Of a DNA stretch of 64,000 nucleotides, positions 22,671 to 38,610 are shown piece after piece. The DNA is from Paralichthys olivaceus (taxonomy: Eukaryota; Chordata; Actinopteri; Pleuronectiformes; Paralichthyidae). Position 1 is the first letter of the stretch. Each line of letters starts with the position of its first letter. The DNA is taken from positions 303,501 through 367,500 of the forward strand of contig NC_091094.1 in assembly GCF_024713975.1 (NCBI RefSeq), in the 5' to 3' direction. Under the pieces are notes generated by a model. The model made no database searches. It had not been told where the DNA came from and saw nothing but the letters and a program-made list of their open reading frames with translations. A program made the translations under genes and the position numbers.

Positions 22671-23634
22671 ATCATGTATAGTAGGATTTGGCACATTTCA
22701 AATAAAACTGAATAATATGATTTAAAAACATGAAGTTCACTCTAATTTGTAAAATGATTTGTTCAGTTCAACATTCACAGTTTGAACAACACTGTGCAAC
22801 ATGTTTGAATGTTAATGAGTCCAGGGCTGCGTTCAAATAGTCCATTTAGGAACCTTAACTGAGTGAGCTGTCTGAATTCTCTACATGAGGAAAACAGATT
22901 CAATAGTTCCAAACTTATCTCCTTTAACAAAGGACACACTGGATCATCCTTTAGGAAAGGAAATAAGGAATTATCTTCCAACAATTCATTCAGCAACATT
23001 TAAAGTGATCCTACATCTTAGATGCACCAGGACACGCCCACATAAATACAAAATAAACAGCTACTGACCGGATCCACAACTGACGTGAATCCTCGTCTGT
23101 CTGAGCTCATGAAATCATCTTCGCAACTAAAAGAATGTCAGCAAAATGTTTTCTCCATTTCTCTTCCTCATGTAATTATATACATAATTACACGTTTCAC
23201 CAGTTGTATTTTCATTTTCAATAGAATCTATCTTTGCTGTTATTTCTTTGAGTAATTGTTTCCTATGAACTGAAAACATCTTTTATCAAGATGTGTCAAT
23301 CGGCTAAAGAATTTACTATAACTATAATTTGACTGTAAAGTTTCTGTCTCAGTTTCAAACTTCACTGAAAAGGAACAGTGGTCAGATCGATATTTGAACA
23401 CACCAAAATATGTATTCGACTGTACGACTGTCCCTGAACATATCGCTGTTATTTAGTATTTTGAACAATGAAATGTTCAAACTCTTCAGATGTTTAACAC
23501 CTAACTCCGCCTCCTGCATGTATATAAATGAGGTAACCTGAGCTGTGATTGGCTGTTCCTCACGGCCTTTATTGAACTGATTACCATAGAAACTGAAAAC
23601 ACAGTCAAGATTAAATCAAACATCCTGAGGAAAC

Positions 23635-23640
23635 TTTATT
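23635..23640 (-). terminator. snrpb polyadenylation signal AATAAA
   Basis: TTTATT on the plus strand, 65 bases past the snrpb stop on the minus strand. The very short 3' UTR fits a compact housekeeping gene. Confidence 0.7.
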
Positions 23641-23704
23641 TAAAAAAAACAAACAAGATTTAAAAAAAGTCTATACAATAGGTGAGTGAGGGGGCGGAGC
23701 CTCT

Positions 23705-27264
<3,560 letters not shown>

Positions 27265-27531
27265 GTCTGCGGCTCTGATGGCGCCGATATCCGCAGGATT
27301 CACCGAACTGACCCGCAAATGAATCTGCGGGATTCTCCAGGCCCGTCTTTACCGGCAGCTACAGGATGTGACGTACGGGAATTGTGTCACAGCGGAACCA
27401 CTCCCCCGAAACGGAGAGCAGATAACAGGTTCCTGTAGCACCAGTGGTTCAAAGTAACTGAGTACTTTTACTCCACTACTGGACACTAACAGTTACAGCA
27501 CAGACACTGAACTGAAAAAGTACACCCGAAA

Positions 27532-28016
27532 GTACTCTGAATACTTTAAATAATCCCCCAATACTGTCAAAACATAAAACACTGATTCTAATGTACTCTG
27601 AATACTTTAAATAAAACCCCAACTACTGTCAAAACATAAGACACTGATTCTAATGTACTCTGAATACTTTAAATAATCCCCCAATACTGTCAAAACATAA
27701 GACACTGATTCTAATGTACTCTGAATACTTTAAATAATCCCCCAATACTGTCAAAACATAAGACACTGATTCTAATGTACTCTGAATACTTTAAATAAAA
27801 CCCCAACTACTGTCAATACATAACACACTGATTCTAATGTACTCTGAATACTTTAGATAATACCCCAACTACTGTCAAAACATAAAACACTGATTCTAAT
27901 GTACTCTGAATACTTTAAATAAAACCCCAACTACTGTCAAAACATAAAACACTGATTCTAATGTACTCTGAATACTTTAAATAAAACCCCAACTACTGTC
28001 AATACATAAAGAATAC
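27532..28016. repeat. About 61-62-bp minisatellite, eight copies
   Basis: Unit TACTCTGAATACTTTAAATAAAACCCC..CTGTCAAAACATAAAACACTGATTCTAATG; copies vary at AATCCCCCAATACTG versus AAACCCCAACTACTG. It grows out of GTGGTTCAAAGTAACTGAGTACTTTTACTCCACTACT at 27445-27480, a very common teleost dispersed motif. Confidence 0.92.
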
Positions 28017-28020
28017 TTTC

Positions 28021-31000
28021 ATTGATCATCTTATTGATCATGTTATTAATCATGTTATTAATCATGGTATTGATGATGTTATTAATCATGTTGTTGATCA
28101 ATAGATCATGTTATTGATCATGTTATTAATGATGTTATTAATCATGTTATGTTATTGATCATGTTATTGATCATGTTATTAATCATGTTATTGATCAATA
28201 GATCATGTTATTAATCATGTTATTAATCATGTTATTAATCATGTTATTGATCAATAGATCATGTTATTAATCATGTTATGTTATTAATCATGTTATTGAT
28301 CATGATATTAATCATGTTATTGATCATGTTATTAATCATGTTATTAATCATGTTATTGATCATGTTATTGATCATGTTATTAATCATGTTATTGATCATT
28401 TTATTAATCATGTTATTAATCATGTTATTGATCAATAGATCATGTTGTTGATCATGTTATTAATCATGTTATTGATCATTTTATTAATCATGTTATTAAT
28501 CATGTTGTTGATCAATAGATCATGTTGTTGATCAATAGATCATGTTATTGATCATGTTATTAATCATGTTATTGATCAATAGATCATGTTATTAATCATG
28601 TCATTAATCATGTTATTAATCATGTTGTTGATCAATAGATCATGTTATTGATCATGTTATTAATCATGTTATTGATCAATAGATCATGTTATTGATCATG
28701 TTATTGATCAATAGATCATGTTATTAATCATGTTATTAATCATGTTATTGATCATGTTATTGATCAATAGATCATGTTATTAATCATGTTATTAATCATG
28801 TTATTGATCATGTTATTAATCATGTTATTAATCATGTTATTGATCAATAGATCATGTTGTTGATCAATAGATCATGTTATTGATCATGTTATTAATCATG
28901 TTATTGATCAATAGATCATGTTATTGATCATGTTATTGATCATGTTATTAATCATGTTATTGATCAATAGATCATGTTATTAATCATGTTATTGATCAAT
29001 AGATCATGTAATTAATCATGTTATTGATCATGTTATTGATCAATAGATCATGTTATTGATCATGTTATTAATCATGTTATTGATCAATAGATCATGTTAT
29101 TAATCATGTTATTGATCATGTTATTGATCAATAGATCATGTTATTGATCATGTTATTAATCATGTTATTAATCATGTTATTGATCATGTTATTAATCATG
29201 TTATTGATCAATAGATCATGTTATTAATCATGTTATTAATCATGTTATTGATCAATAGATCATGTTATTGATCATGTTATTAATCATGTTATTAATCATG
29301 TTATTGATCATGTTATTAATCATGTTATTGATCATGTTATTGATCAATAGATCATGTTATTAATCATGTTATTAATCATGTTATTAATCATGTTATTGAT
29401 CATGTTATTGATCAATAGATCATGTTATTAATCATGTTATTAATCATGTTATTGATCAATAGATCATGTTATTAATCATGTTATTGATCAATAGATCATG
29501 TTATTGATCATGTTATTGATCAATAGATCATGTTATTGATCATGTTATTGATCATGTTATTGATCAATAGATCATGTTATTGATCATGTTATTAATCATG
29601 TTATTGATCAATAGATCATGTTATTGATCATGTTATTAATCATGTTATTGATCAATAGATCATGTTATTGATCATGTTATTAATCATGTTATTAATCATG
29701 TTATTGATCAATAGATCATGTTATTGATCATGTTATTGATCAATAGATCATGTCATTAATCATGTTATTGATCAATAGATCATGTTATTGATCATGTTAT
29801 TGATCAATAGATCATGTTATTAATCATGTTATTAATCATGTTATTGATCATGTTATTGATCATGTTATTGATCAATAGATCATGTTATTGATCAATAGAT
29901 CATGTTATTGATCATGTTATTAATCATGTTATTGATCAATAGATCATGTTATTGATCATGTTATTGATCAATAGATCATGTTATTGATCATGTTATTGAT
30001 CATGTTATTAATCATGTTATTGATCATGTTATTGATCATGTTATTGATCAATAGATCATGTTATTAATCATGTTATTAATCATGTTATTAATCATGTTAT
30101 TGATCATGTTATTGATCAATAGATCATGTTATTAATCATGTTATTAATCATGTTATTGATCAATAGATCATGTTATTAATCATGTTATTGATCAATAGAT
30201 CATGTTATTGATCATGTTATTGATCAATAGATCATGTTATTGATCATGTTATTGATCATGTTATTGATCAATAGATCATGTTATTGATCATGTTATTAAT
30301 CATGTTATTAATCATGTTATTGATCAATAGATCATGTTATTGATCATGTTATTAATCATGTTATTGATCAATAGATCATGTTATTGATCATGTTATTAAT
30401 CATGTTATTAATCATGTTATTAATCATGTTATTAATCATGTTATTGATCAATAGATCATGTTATTGATCATGTTATTGATCAATAGATCATGTCATTAAT
30501 CATGTTATTAATCATGTTATTGATCAATAGATCATGTTATTGATCATGTTATTGATCAATAGATCATGTTATTAATCATGTTATTAATCATGTTATTGAT
30601 CATGTTATTGATCATGTTATTGATCAATAGATCATGTTATTGATCAATAGATCATGTTATTGATCATGTTATTAATCATGTTATTGATCAATAGATCATG
30701 TTATTGATCATGTTATTGATCAATAGATCATGTTATTGATCATGTTATTGATCATGTTATTAATCATGTTATTGATCAATAGATCATGTTATTGATCATG
30801 TTATTAATCATGTTATTAATCATGTTATTGATCATGTTATTGATCAATAGATCATGTTATTAATCATGTTATTGATCATGTTATTGATCAATAGATCATG
30901 TTATTAATCATGTTATTAATCATGTTATTGATCAATAGATCATGTTATTGATCATGTTATTAATCATGTTATTGATCAATAGATCATGTTATTGATCATG

Positions 31001-31373
31001 TTATTAATCATGTTATTGATCATGTTATTGATCAATAGATCATGTTATTGATCAATAGATCATGTTATTGATCATGTTATTAATCATGTTATTAATCATG
31101 TTATTGATCATGTTATTAATCATGTTATTGATCAATAGATCATCATATTAATCATGTTATTGATCATGTTATTAATCATGTTATTAATCATGTTATTGAT
31201 CATGTTATTGATCAATAGATCATGTTATTAATCATGTTATTAATCATGTTATTGATCATGTTATTAATCATGTTATTGATCATGTTATTGATCAATAGAT
31301 CATGTTATTAATCATGTTATTGATCATGTTATTAATCATGTTATTGATCATGTTATTGATCATGTTATTGATC
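28021..31373. repeat. ATGATC-rich satellite of 3.35 kb with 12-bp monomers
   Basis: Built from ATCATGTTATTG and ATCATGTTATTA dodecamers, punctuated by an 8-bp ATCAATAG insert that creates the perfect palindrome TATTGATCAATA. Order is irregular. Rare changes are ATGTTG, ATGTCA and ATTTTA. No open frame is present. Confidence 0.97.
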
Positions 31374-31376
31374 ATC

Positions 31377-31680
31377 TCTGCTCTCCATCATCACTCGGAG
31401 ATTTCCCGTCATCCCGCTGCAGGCTGGTTTCCATAGTAACCCAGCTCCCGCCGCCGGCCGCGCGCCGCAGTGAGACGGAGGAGAGACATGAGTCACCGAC
31501 ATCAGCACGGCAGCGACCGACCACCGACATCCCGACAACCGACAACCGACAGACCAGACTCCGCTTATACGTTAGCATGTTAGCATGTTAGCTTCCCGCT
31601 GCTGTCAGCCACAGGAGGCGCGAGACGACGATGGACTGTTAATGAGGCTGGAGACGATGCACGAGCTGCACAGGGTGACT
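31377..31680 (+). promoter_or_regulatory. CpG-rich island between two arrays, candidate first exon/promoter of the RNF182-like gene
   Basis: Sharp jump to GC-rich single-copy sequence (CCGCCGCCGGCCGCGCGCCGC at 31448) flanked by arrays on both sides. It ends GAGCTGCACAGG|GTGACTGC near 31672-31680, a usable donor. Downstream, the coding start at 34912 follows an acceptor-like CAACAG. A 5' UTR exon here spliced over the arrays is an inference. Confidence 0.4.
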
Positions 31681-32635
31681 GCAACACACAGACACACACA
31701 TATACACACAGACACACACAGACACACAGACACACACAGACACACACAGACACACACAGACACACAGACACACACAGACACACACATATATACACACAGA
31801 CACACACATATACACACAGACACACACATATATACACACAGACACACACATATACACACAGACACACACAGACACACAGACACACACAGACACACACATA
31901 TATACACACAGACACACACATATACACACAGACACACACATATACACACACAGACACACACAGACACACACAGACACACACATATACACACAGACACACA
32001 CATATATACACACAGACACACACATATACACACAGACACACACAGACACACACATATACACACAGACACACACATATACACACAGACACACACACACACA
32101 CACACACATATATACACACAGACACACACACACACACACATATATACACACAGACACACACAGACACACACATATATACACACAGACACACACATATACA
32201 CACATATACACACACAGACACACACAGACACACACATATATACACACAGACACACACATATACACACACAGACACACACAGACACACACATATATACACA
32301 CAGACACACACAGACACACACATATACACACACAGACACACACATATATACACACAGACACACACATATATACACACAGACACACACATATACACACACA
32401 GACACACACAGACACACACATATACACACAGAAACACACACATGTACACACAGACACACACACATATACACACAGACACAAACATATATACACACAGACA
32501 CAGACACACAGATACACACACAGACAAACACACACAGATACACACACACAGACACACAGATACACACACAGACAAACACACACAGATACACACACACAGA
32601 CACACAGATACACACATACAGACACACACTGTATA
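31681..32635. repeat. Compound (CA)n/(CACAGA)n/(TATACA)n array
   Basis: About 950 bases of CACACAGA, CACACATATATACACACAGA and related steps, purine/pyrimidine alternating nearly throughout. All long reading frames here (CVCV or THRHT type) are artefacts. Confidence 0.97.
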
Positions 32636-34103
32636 TAAAGACCATCACTGACTGTATATAAAGACACTGACTGTATATAAAGACACTGACTGTATATAAA
32701 GACGATCACTGACTGTATATAAAGATGATCACTGACTGTATATAAAGATGATCACTGACTGTATATAAAGACACTGACTGTATATAAAGATGATCACTGA
32801 CTGTATATAAAGACGATCACTGACTGTATATAAAGATGATCACTGACTGTATATAAAGACACTGACTGTATATAAAGATGATCACTGACTGTATATAAAG
32901 ACGATCACTGACTGTATATAAAGACGATCACTGACTGTATATAAAGACGATCACTGACTGTATATAAAGATGATCACTGACTGTATATAAAGACACTGAC
33001 TGTATATAAAGACCATCACTGACTGTATATAAAGACACTGACTGTATATAAAGACGATCACTGACTGTATATAAAGACACTGACTGTATATAAAGACCAT
33101 CACTGACTGTATATAAAGACGATCACTGACTGTATATAAAGACGATTACTGACTGTATATAAAGACGATCACTGACTGTATATAAAGACCATCACTGACT
33201 GTATATAAAGACGATCACTGACTGTATATAAAGACACTGACTGTATATAAAGACGATCACTGACTGTATATAAAGATGATCACTGACTGTATATAAAGAC
33301 GATCACTGACTGTATATAAAGACACTGACTGTATATAAAGACACTGACTGTATATAAAGATGATCACTGACTGTATATAAAGACCATCACTGACTGTATA
33401 TAAAGACGATCACTGACTGTATATAAAGACACTGACTGTATATAAAGATGATCACTGACTGTATATAAAGACCATCACTGACTGTATATAAAGATGATCA
33501 CTGACTGTATATAAAGACACTGACTGTATATAAAGATGATCACTGACTGTATATAAAGACCATCACTGACTGTATATAAACACACTGACTGTATATAAAG
33601 ATGATCACTGACTGTATATAAAGATGATCACTGACTGTATATAAAGATGATCACTGACTGTATATAAAGATGATCACTGACTGTATATAAAGACGATCAC
33701 TGACTGTATATAAAGACGATCACTGACTGTATATAAAGACGATCACTGACTGTATATAAAGATGATCACTGACTGTATATAAAGACGATCACTGACTGTA
33801 TATAAAGACGATCACTAACTTTATATAAAGACCATCACTGACTGTATATAAAGATGATCACTGACTGTATATAAAGATGATCACTGACTGTATATAAAGA
33901 CGATCACTGACTGTATATAAAGACGATCACTAACTTTATATAAAGACCATCACTGACTGTATATAAACACACTGACTGTATATAAAGATGATCACTGACT
34001 GTATATAAAGATGATCACTGACTGTATATAAAGACACTGACTGTATATAAAGATGATCACTGACTGTATATAAAGACGATCACTGACTGTATATAAAGAT
34101 GAC
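32630..34103 (+). repeat. 19/23-bp satellite sharing the GACTGTATATAAAGA core
   Basis: Units CACTGACTGTATATAAAGA (19 bp) and CACTGACTGTATATAAAGAYGAT (23 bp) alternate irregularly for about 1.45 kb. The core GACTGTATATAAAGA is identical to that of the 13.1-20.2 kb array, but the linker is unrelated. Confidence 0.96.
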
Positions 34104-34911
34104 TCCTCTAATTGGCCCATCTGAAGTTCAGGCACAGGTTAAGCTGTTGCCGTAGCAACATTAGCATCCTGAATACGTTTAGGTTAGCTTAGTTTAGCTA
34201 AGGTTAGCTTATCTTAGGTTATCTTAGCTAAGGTTAGGTTAGGCATTCAGTGTGGATGGTTGTTACCCTTATTGTTGAGGTAAGGGGTTGGGAAATGTAT
34301 TATGTCAATAAGAGTCACTAAGATAGAAACACAAACGTGTGTGTGCTCAATAAATTGAAAGTTATGAATCTAACTTTATCAATAAAAAACAAACCTTTCT
34401 CTCTCTCTGTGATTAGCAGAAACCAACCAATCAGGTGATTTTGAAACAGGCCTCAGTTGTAATAACGTTTATTTTTGTATTTTATCTTTAAGCCTCAGCC
34501 AGTTGCTGGATGTTGAATGGTTTCGGGTTGTCAGTCCGTCCGTCCCACTCTCGTTTACACAGTATCTCAAGGGTTAGGGTGAGAATGCTTTGAGGGAATT
34601 TCTTCACATCTGTCACAAACATTCACTTTGACCCGAGGATGAGCTGAATAGAATTTGGTGACCAGAGGTCCAGGTCACGGTGACCTCAGGTCCCTGTGAC
34701 CTCAGGTCCCTGTGAATGGGATATTTAAGGACTGCAAGTAGGGAATTTCGTTACATCTGGCACAAGTCACTTGGACTCATGGATGTGATTAGAATTTATA
34801 TTTATCTGTTTGTTTCTATTATTGTCCGTCAGGTGACGGACTCAGATTGAGTTAAGCTCCACCCACTCTGGCCCCTCCCTCTTGCTTAAGGTGAAGACGA
34901 CAGCCAACAGA
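34104..34911. other. Presumed 5' UTR/intron of the RNF182-like gene with a dispersed repeat
   Basis: 34150-34240 has TTAGCTTAGGTTA-type runs. 34525-34770 matches a dispersed fish motif (GTCCGTCCCACTCTCG..TATCTCA..GAGGGAATTTCTTCA..AGAATTTGGTGACCAGAGGTCCAGGTCA) with several AGGTCA-like half-sites. No coding sequence. Confidence 0.45.
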
Positions 34912-37900
34912 ATGAGCCAGCTGAAGGAGGCGGAGCCTTGTCGGGAGCTGGAGGGCAAGGTGAGATTTCCCATCATCCTTCACTGCAGCATTACCTCTTA
35001 CAGAATATCTCCCCCTGCTGCTTCTGTGCAAACTGACAGTTTCAATCAATCATCACATTTGATTTGTCTCATATTCAGTTTGTCTCATCGGTGTCAACAA
35101 GCAGCAACGTCCTCTGTCCTTAACTGAAATAGAGTCAAACTACAGAGACACTTTCTGAGCAGTAACTGAAGCTCAGAGTCTCATGTGAGGATCCGTCTCC
35201 AGGACACGAGGACAATAGATGCTGATGAACTGAAGACATCAACACAACAACAGATTCACTACATTAGAAGAAACAGTTTGTGACTTCCTGTTTAAAGTAT
35301 TTGTACATGAGGACATGTCTGATAGAGATGAAGGAGCAGACACATGAACTGTGGAGTTACTGATGAAGATGAGGAGACATGTTGTGTATCCACAAGTCTG
35401 GTTGTGATCATGGTCCAGGATCATCTGACACCATCAGGATCCACCATTACGATCGCTTATCTGCCGTCCACCATCATGATCTATGGTCCATGATCAAACG
35501 ATGAAGCAGCAGAACTCTGGTGAAGAAGTCACGTCAGTAACGTGTTGATGAGACATTAATGTGATGAAGAGGGAGAGAAGGAAAGAGAAGCTCCATGTGT
35601 CCTCAACATTCTAGACGTCCAGCAGCAGAACTAAGAGCAGATCCAAGACTTCATCATGGAGGAAGGTTTGAATCTTAAACGTAGAGAGGGAGTCTGCCTC
35701 TAGAACTGAACCTGAGATGATTCCACAGGAGAGGAGCTTGTGCTTTAAGCTCTGGCTCCTCCTCTACTTGTAGACTTTGAGGGAGAACAGACTGAATTCT
35801 GGGAGCTCAGAGCTCGAGTAAACGTCTCACTGCTGGAGCCTGATAATAAGGAAATACAATAATCAAGTCTGGATGTTTCAAAGACCTGGACTAGTTTTTC
35901 TGCATGTTTTAGAGACATGTCTGATTTTGGATGTTACTTAAGTGAAAGTACGCAGTCCTAGAAATGTGTTTTAAATAACACATTCCTGATGTTTCGTTGG
36001 AAGCGAGGGTAAAGTCATCAAGTGCAGCTTCTTCATTAGAGAATGTATCTCTAAGGTGTTGAGGGCCGAGTATTAGAACCTCTGTCTTATCTGAGTTTAA
36101 TCATCCAGGTTTTTATGTCCTTGAGACATGAAGTTTACTTCATTGATTAACAGGACGAGGACAGACACAAACATCTGAAGCTTTGAGAAGGTCAGTAGTG
36201 ACTTTAACCAGACTGTCTCTGTGGTGAGTTCTAAACCTCAACTGAAAGTCTTCAGATTACTTTCCTGGAGAAACTCACACGCTGATTGATAACAACCTTC
36301 TCGAGGATTTTAGACAGGAAGGGGCGGTTGGATGTTCTGTTATTTGGTGCGTTCGACTTGATGCAGCTCTGCGTAGCGTTGACTTAACGTGATGCATGCT
36401 GGACTAAACACAATTGGAATTAGACTTTTTGTCCGCCTCCATCCAGGGCTGCAAAATGTCACCAGGTCAGGTGACTTTAAAACATGTTGGGAGTGAGCCA
36501 GCTGCAGTCAGACAGATGTTCTCCTCCAGCTGCAGCACCTTGGGACCAACTCTGGGACGACACAACTCTGCTCTGATTGGCTGAAGGCTTCACTGACATG
36601 CATGACATATATTGTTTTTATTTGAACAATTCAGATAAGTTTCCTGCTCCATATATTCATAAATGTACGGTGTAAAACCTAAACCCTCTTTTTGTACCTA
36701 TAGGAACATCCTCTTACCTTGTGATAAAAAATTAAAAAAAAAAAAAATATATATATATATATATGTATATAAACAGGTGCAGAGCTGGGCTCAGTCACTG
36801 GTTTACACTTTGGAGGAGCTCGAGTGTAAAATCTGTTACAACCGTTACGACACTCGCAGCAGGAAACCGAAGCTCCTGGGATGTTTGCATCGAGTCTGCG
36901 CCAAGTGTTTGAAGAAGATGGTCGACATGGGTGAGTGGAGCTAAAGGTGAACAACACTGACGCTCGCAGGTGAATTATTAGGCTCATGTTCTCATGACGT
37001 GTCTGACACTGACCAATCAGAGGTCACAGAGCACCTGACCAATAACTGTCCAGTATGATGCAGCCAATTAGATGCAACATTAACCCTCTGATTATAAAAC
37101 CATCATATTACTCCTTTCTGATTGGTTATCAGGAGAGTCGTCACCCTCTGTCATCAGCTGTCCATTCTGTCGCCATGAGACGCACGTCCCCGAGGAAGAG
37201 GTGAGCTGACCTTTCTGATGAGGTGAAAGACCCCTCCCCTTTTCTTCTAACCCCTAGTCTGACTCCACCTCTTCTTCTTCCTCCTCCTCCTCTTCTTTTT
37301 GTTTTTCTTTCTCAGGTGTGGTTAATGGAGGATGACCGACACATTCTGGCCGTTTTGTCGTGTCAGGACCGAGCTCGGCGTGGGGGAGGAGGAGGGGGAG
37401 AGGTGGTGTTGAGTCCGTCTAGTCTCACCGGTGAAAAAACTTCTGTTAATTAATGAAGCATTTTATTTGTTTGTTTGTTTATGAAGTTTATGTTTTTTGT
37501 TTGTCTGTCATGTTTCTACGTCTGTGATGAGTTAACGTGAGTGAATGTGTTGTGTCAGCAGGGGGCAGCGTGGAGGCGTCGCACCGCTCCTCAGACTGTC
37601 TGGTCATCACCATCATGGAACTTCCTGAGTCATCGCCATCGTCGGACTCACTGAGCACGCTCAACGTGGTGGGCGTGTACCGCCCCCCCAGCCTCGACTC
37701 GCTGCCCTGTCACCTGCCCCCCCACAAGTGTCACAGCTGGACGTCCCGCAGTTTCCCTCGCTGCCTGCTGGGGGCACTTTGTCTGGTCAGTACGAGAGCA
37801 GCGGCAGTCATAGCAGAGAGTGTTTGTGTGTGTCTGTCTGTGTGTGTTTGTGTGTGTGACCTTGTCGTTGGATGTGTACAGGTGTTCTTCAGCTCGCTGC

Positions 37901-38064
37901 CTCTGGGGATTTATCTGCTGATGATTGGTCAGCTGTGGTTGGGCGTCGTCCTCGTCAGTTTGGTTCCGTCGACGCTGCTGCTCCTGGTCGTCTACGGCTT
38001 CTGTCAGTGTCTCTGCCACGAGGTGATGGAGGCACTCGCCACACGCACACACACGCTGCCATGA
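34912..38064 (+). CDS. RING-type E3 ubiquitin ligase with two membrane spans, RNF182-like
   Basis: Six coding exons: 34912-34959, 36777-36930, 37133-37200, 37316-37430, 37562-37785, 37882-38064; 263 aa (human RNF182 247). A C3HC4 RING uses C33, C36, C52, H54, C57, C60, C77 and C80 ([17 protein letters not shown]). The middle has [17 protein letters not shown] and YRPPSLDS as in RNF182. Two C-terminal hydrophobic spans follow, [18 protein letters not shown] and [21 protein letters not shown], with CQCLCHE after. RNF182 is an E3 known to target V-ATPase subunit c (ATP6V0C). As I recall, human RNF182 is coded in one exon, so this six-exon gene may be a separate paralogue; hence no symbol. A glycine run in exon 4 is unusual. 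Exon 5 has a NAGNAG acceptor. An AATAAA lies at 38865. Confidence 0.85.
35640..36345 (-). mobile_element. Decayed LINE reverse-transcriptase fragment in the RNF182-like gene intron
   Basis: The minus strand reads [19 protein letters not shown] near 36270-36335 and [17 protein letters not shown] near 36050-36102, both typical of fish LINE RT domains. In between and beyond, frames are broken. It lies antisense to the host gene. Confidence 0.7.
36737..36772. repeat. Poly-A plus (AT)n tract next to exon 2 acceptor of the RNF182-like gene
   Basis: A13 and (TA)n run to within a few bases of AAACAG|GTGCAG. The acceptor therefore has no pyrimidine tract; it reads ATATGTATATAAACAG. Confidence 0.7.
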
Positions 38065-38339
38065 CTACACCAACCATGAATTCAACACACGCCGCCATGA
38101 CGATGACAACACAACATGCCGCAATGACGATGCAAGAACAATTACATTGCACACTAACAGTGTTGCCATAGCAACAACCACACGACACTGTCACACGATC
38201 ACCTGTTGACCCACCTCTGACACCGCCCCATCTAAAAACCAGCATTACTACAGCCAATCACAGAAAGGAGGCGGAGTCTGAAGATCAGGACTGAATTATG
38301 AATCGTCCTCCGGAGTGACCTGATCAATGTCTGAGATCA

Positions 38340-38610
38340 GGACTGAAACATCCAAGGCTGTTAGCTTAGCTTAGCACAAAGTCTGGAAGCATGGGCAAAC
38401 ATTAGCCTAGCTTAACAGGAAGACTGAAAGCATGGGAAACTGTTAGCCTAGCTTAGCACAAATACATAAGCATTGGAAACTGTTAGCCTAGCTTAGCAAA
38501 AAGACTGGAAGAAAAGTCAACAGGTTACCTAGCTTAGCAGGAAGATTAAAAGCAGGGGAAACTGTTAACCTTGAGCTACTTGTGCTAAGCTAGGCTAACA
38601 TTCCTGGATT
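38340..38610. repeat. Tandem copies of a dispersed GCTTAGC repeat, 3' of the RNF182-like gene
   Basis: About four imperfect copies of TTAGCTTAGCACAAAGACTGGAAGCATGGGAAACTGTTAGCCTAGC, a motif common in teleost genomes. Confidence 0.75.

Larger units (their letters stand above)
20184..23704. other. AT-rich intergenic region between the satellite and snrpb
   Basis: It contains a TTTAGTTTTATTTATTTAATA block (20466-20745), a 31-bp and a 37-bp minisatellite, a LINE 3' end and the snrpb 3' UTR end. The stretch 22790-23050 is open on the minus strand (LLKEISLELLNLF etc.) but is not recognised; it starts CTGCGTTCAAATAGTCC and may be a dispersed repeat. No gene is assigned. Confidence 0.5.

Noticed and set aside
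22775-22999. A 74-codon minus-strand frame (LLKEISLELLNLFSSC)
   Set aside because: No homology recognised, no splice or promoter context; the flanks look like a dispersed repeat.
31580-32709. Frames of about 350 codons rich in Cys-Val or Thr-His on both strands
   Set aside because: They are translations of a CA/TA microsatellite, open in most frames, with no ordinary codon use or start context.
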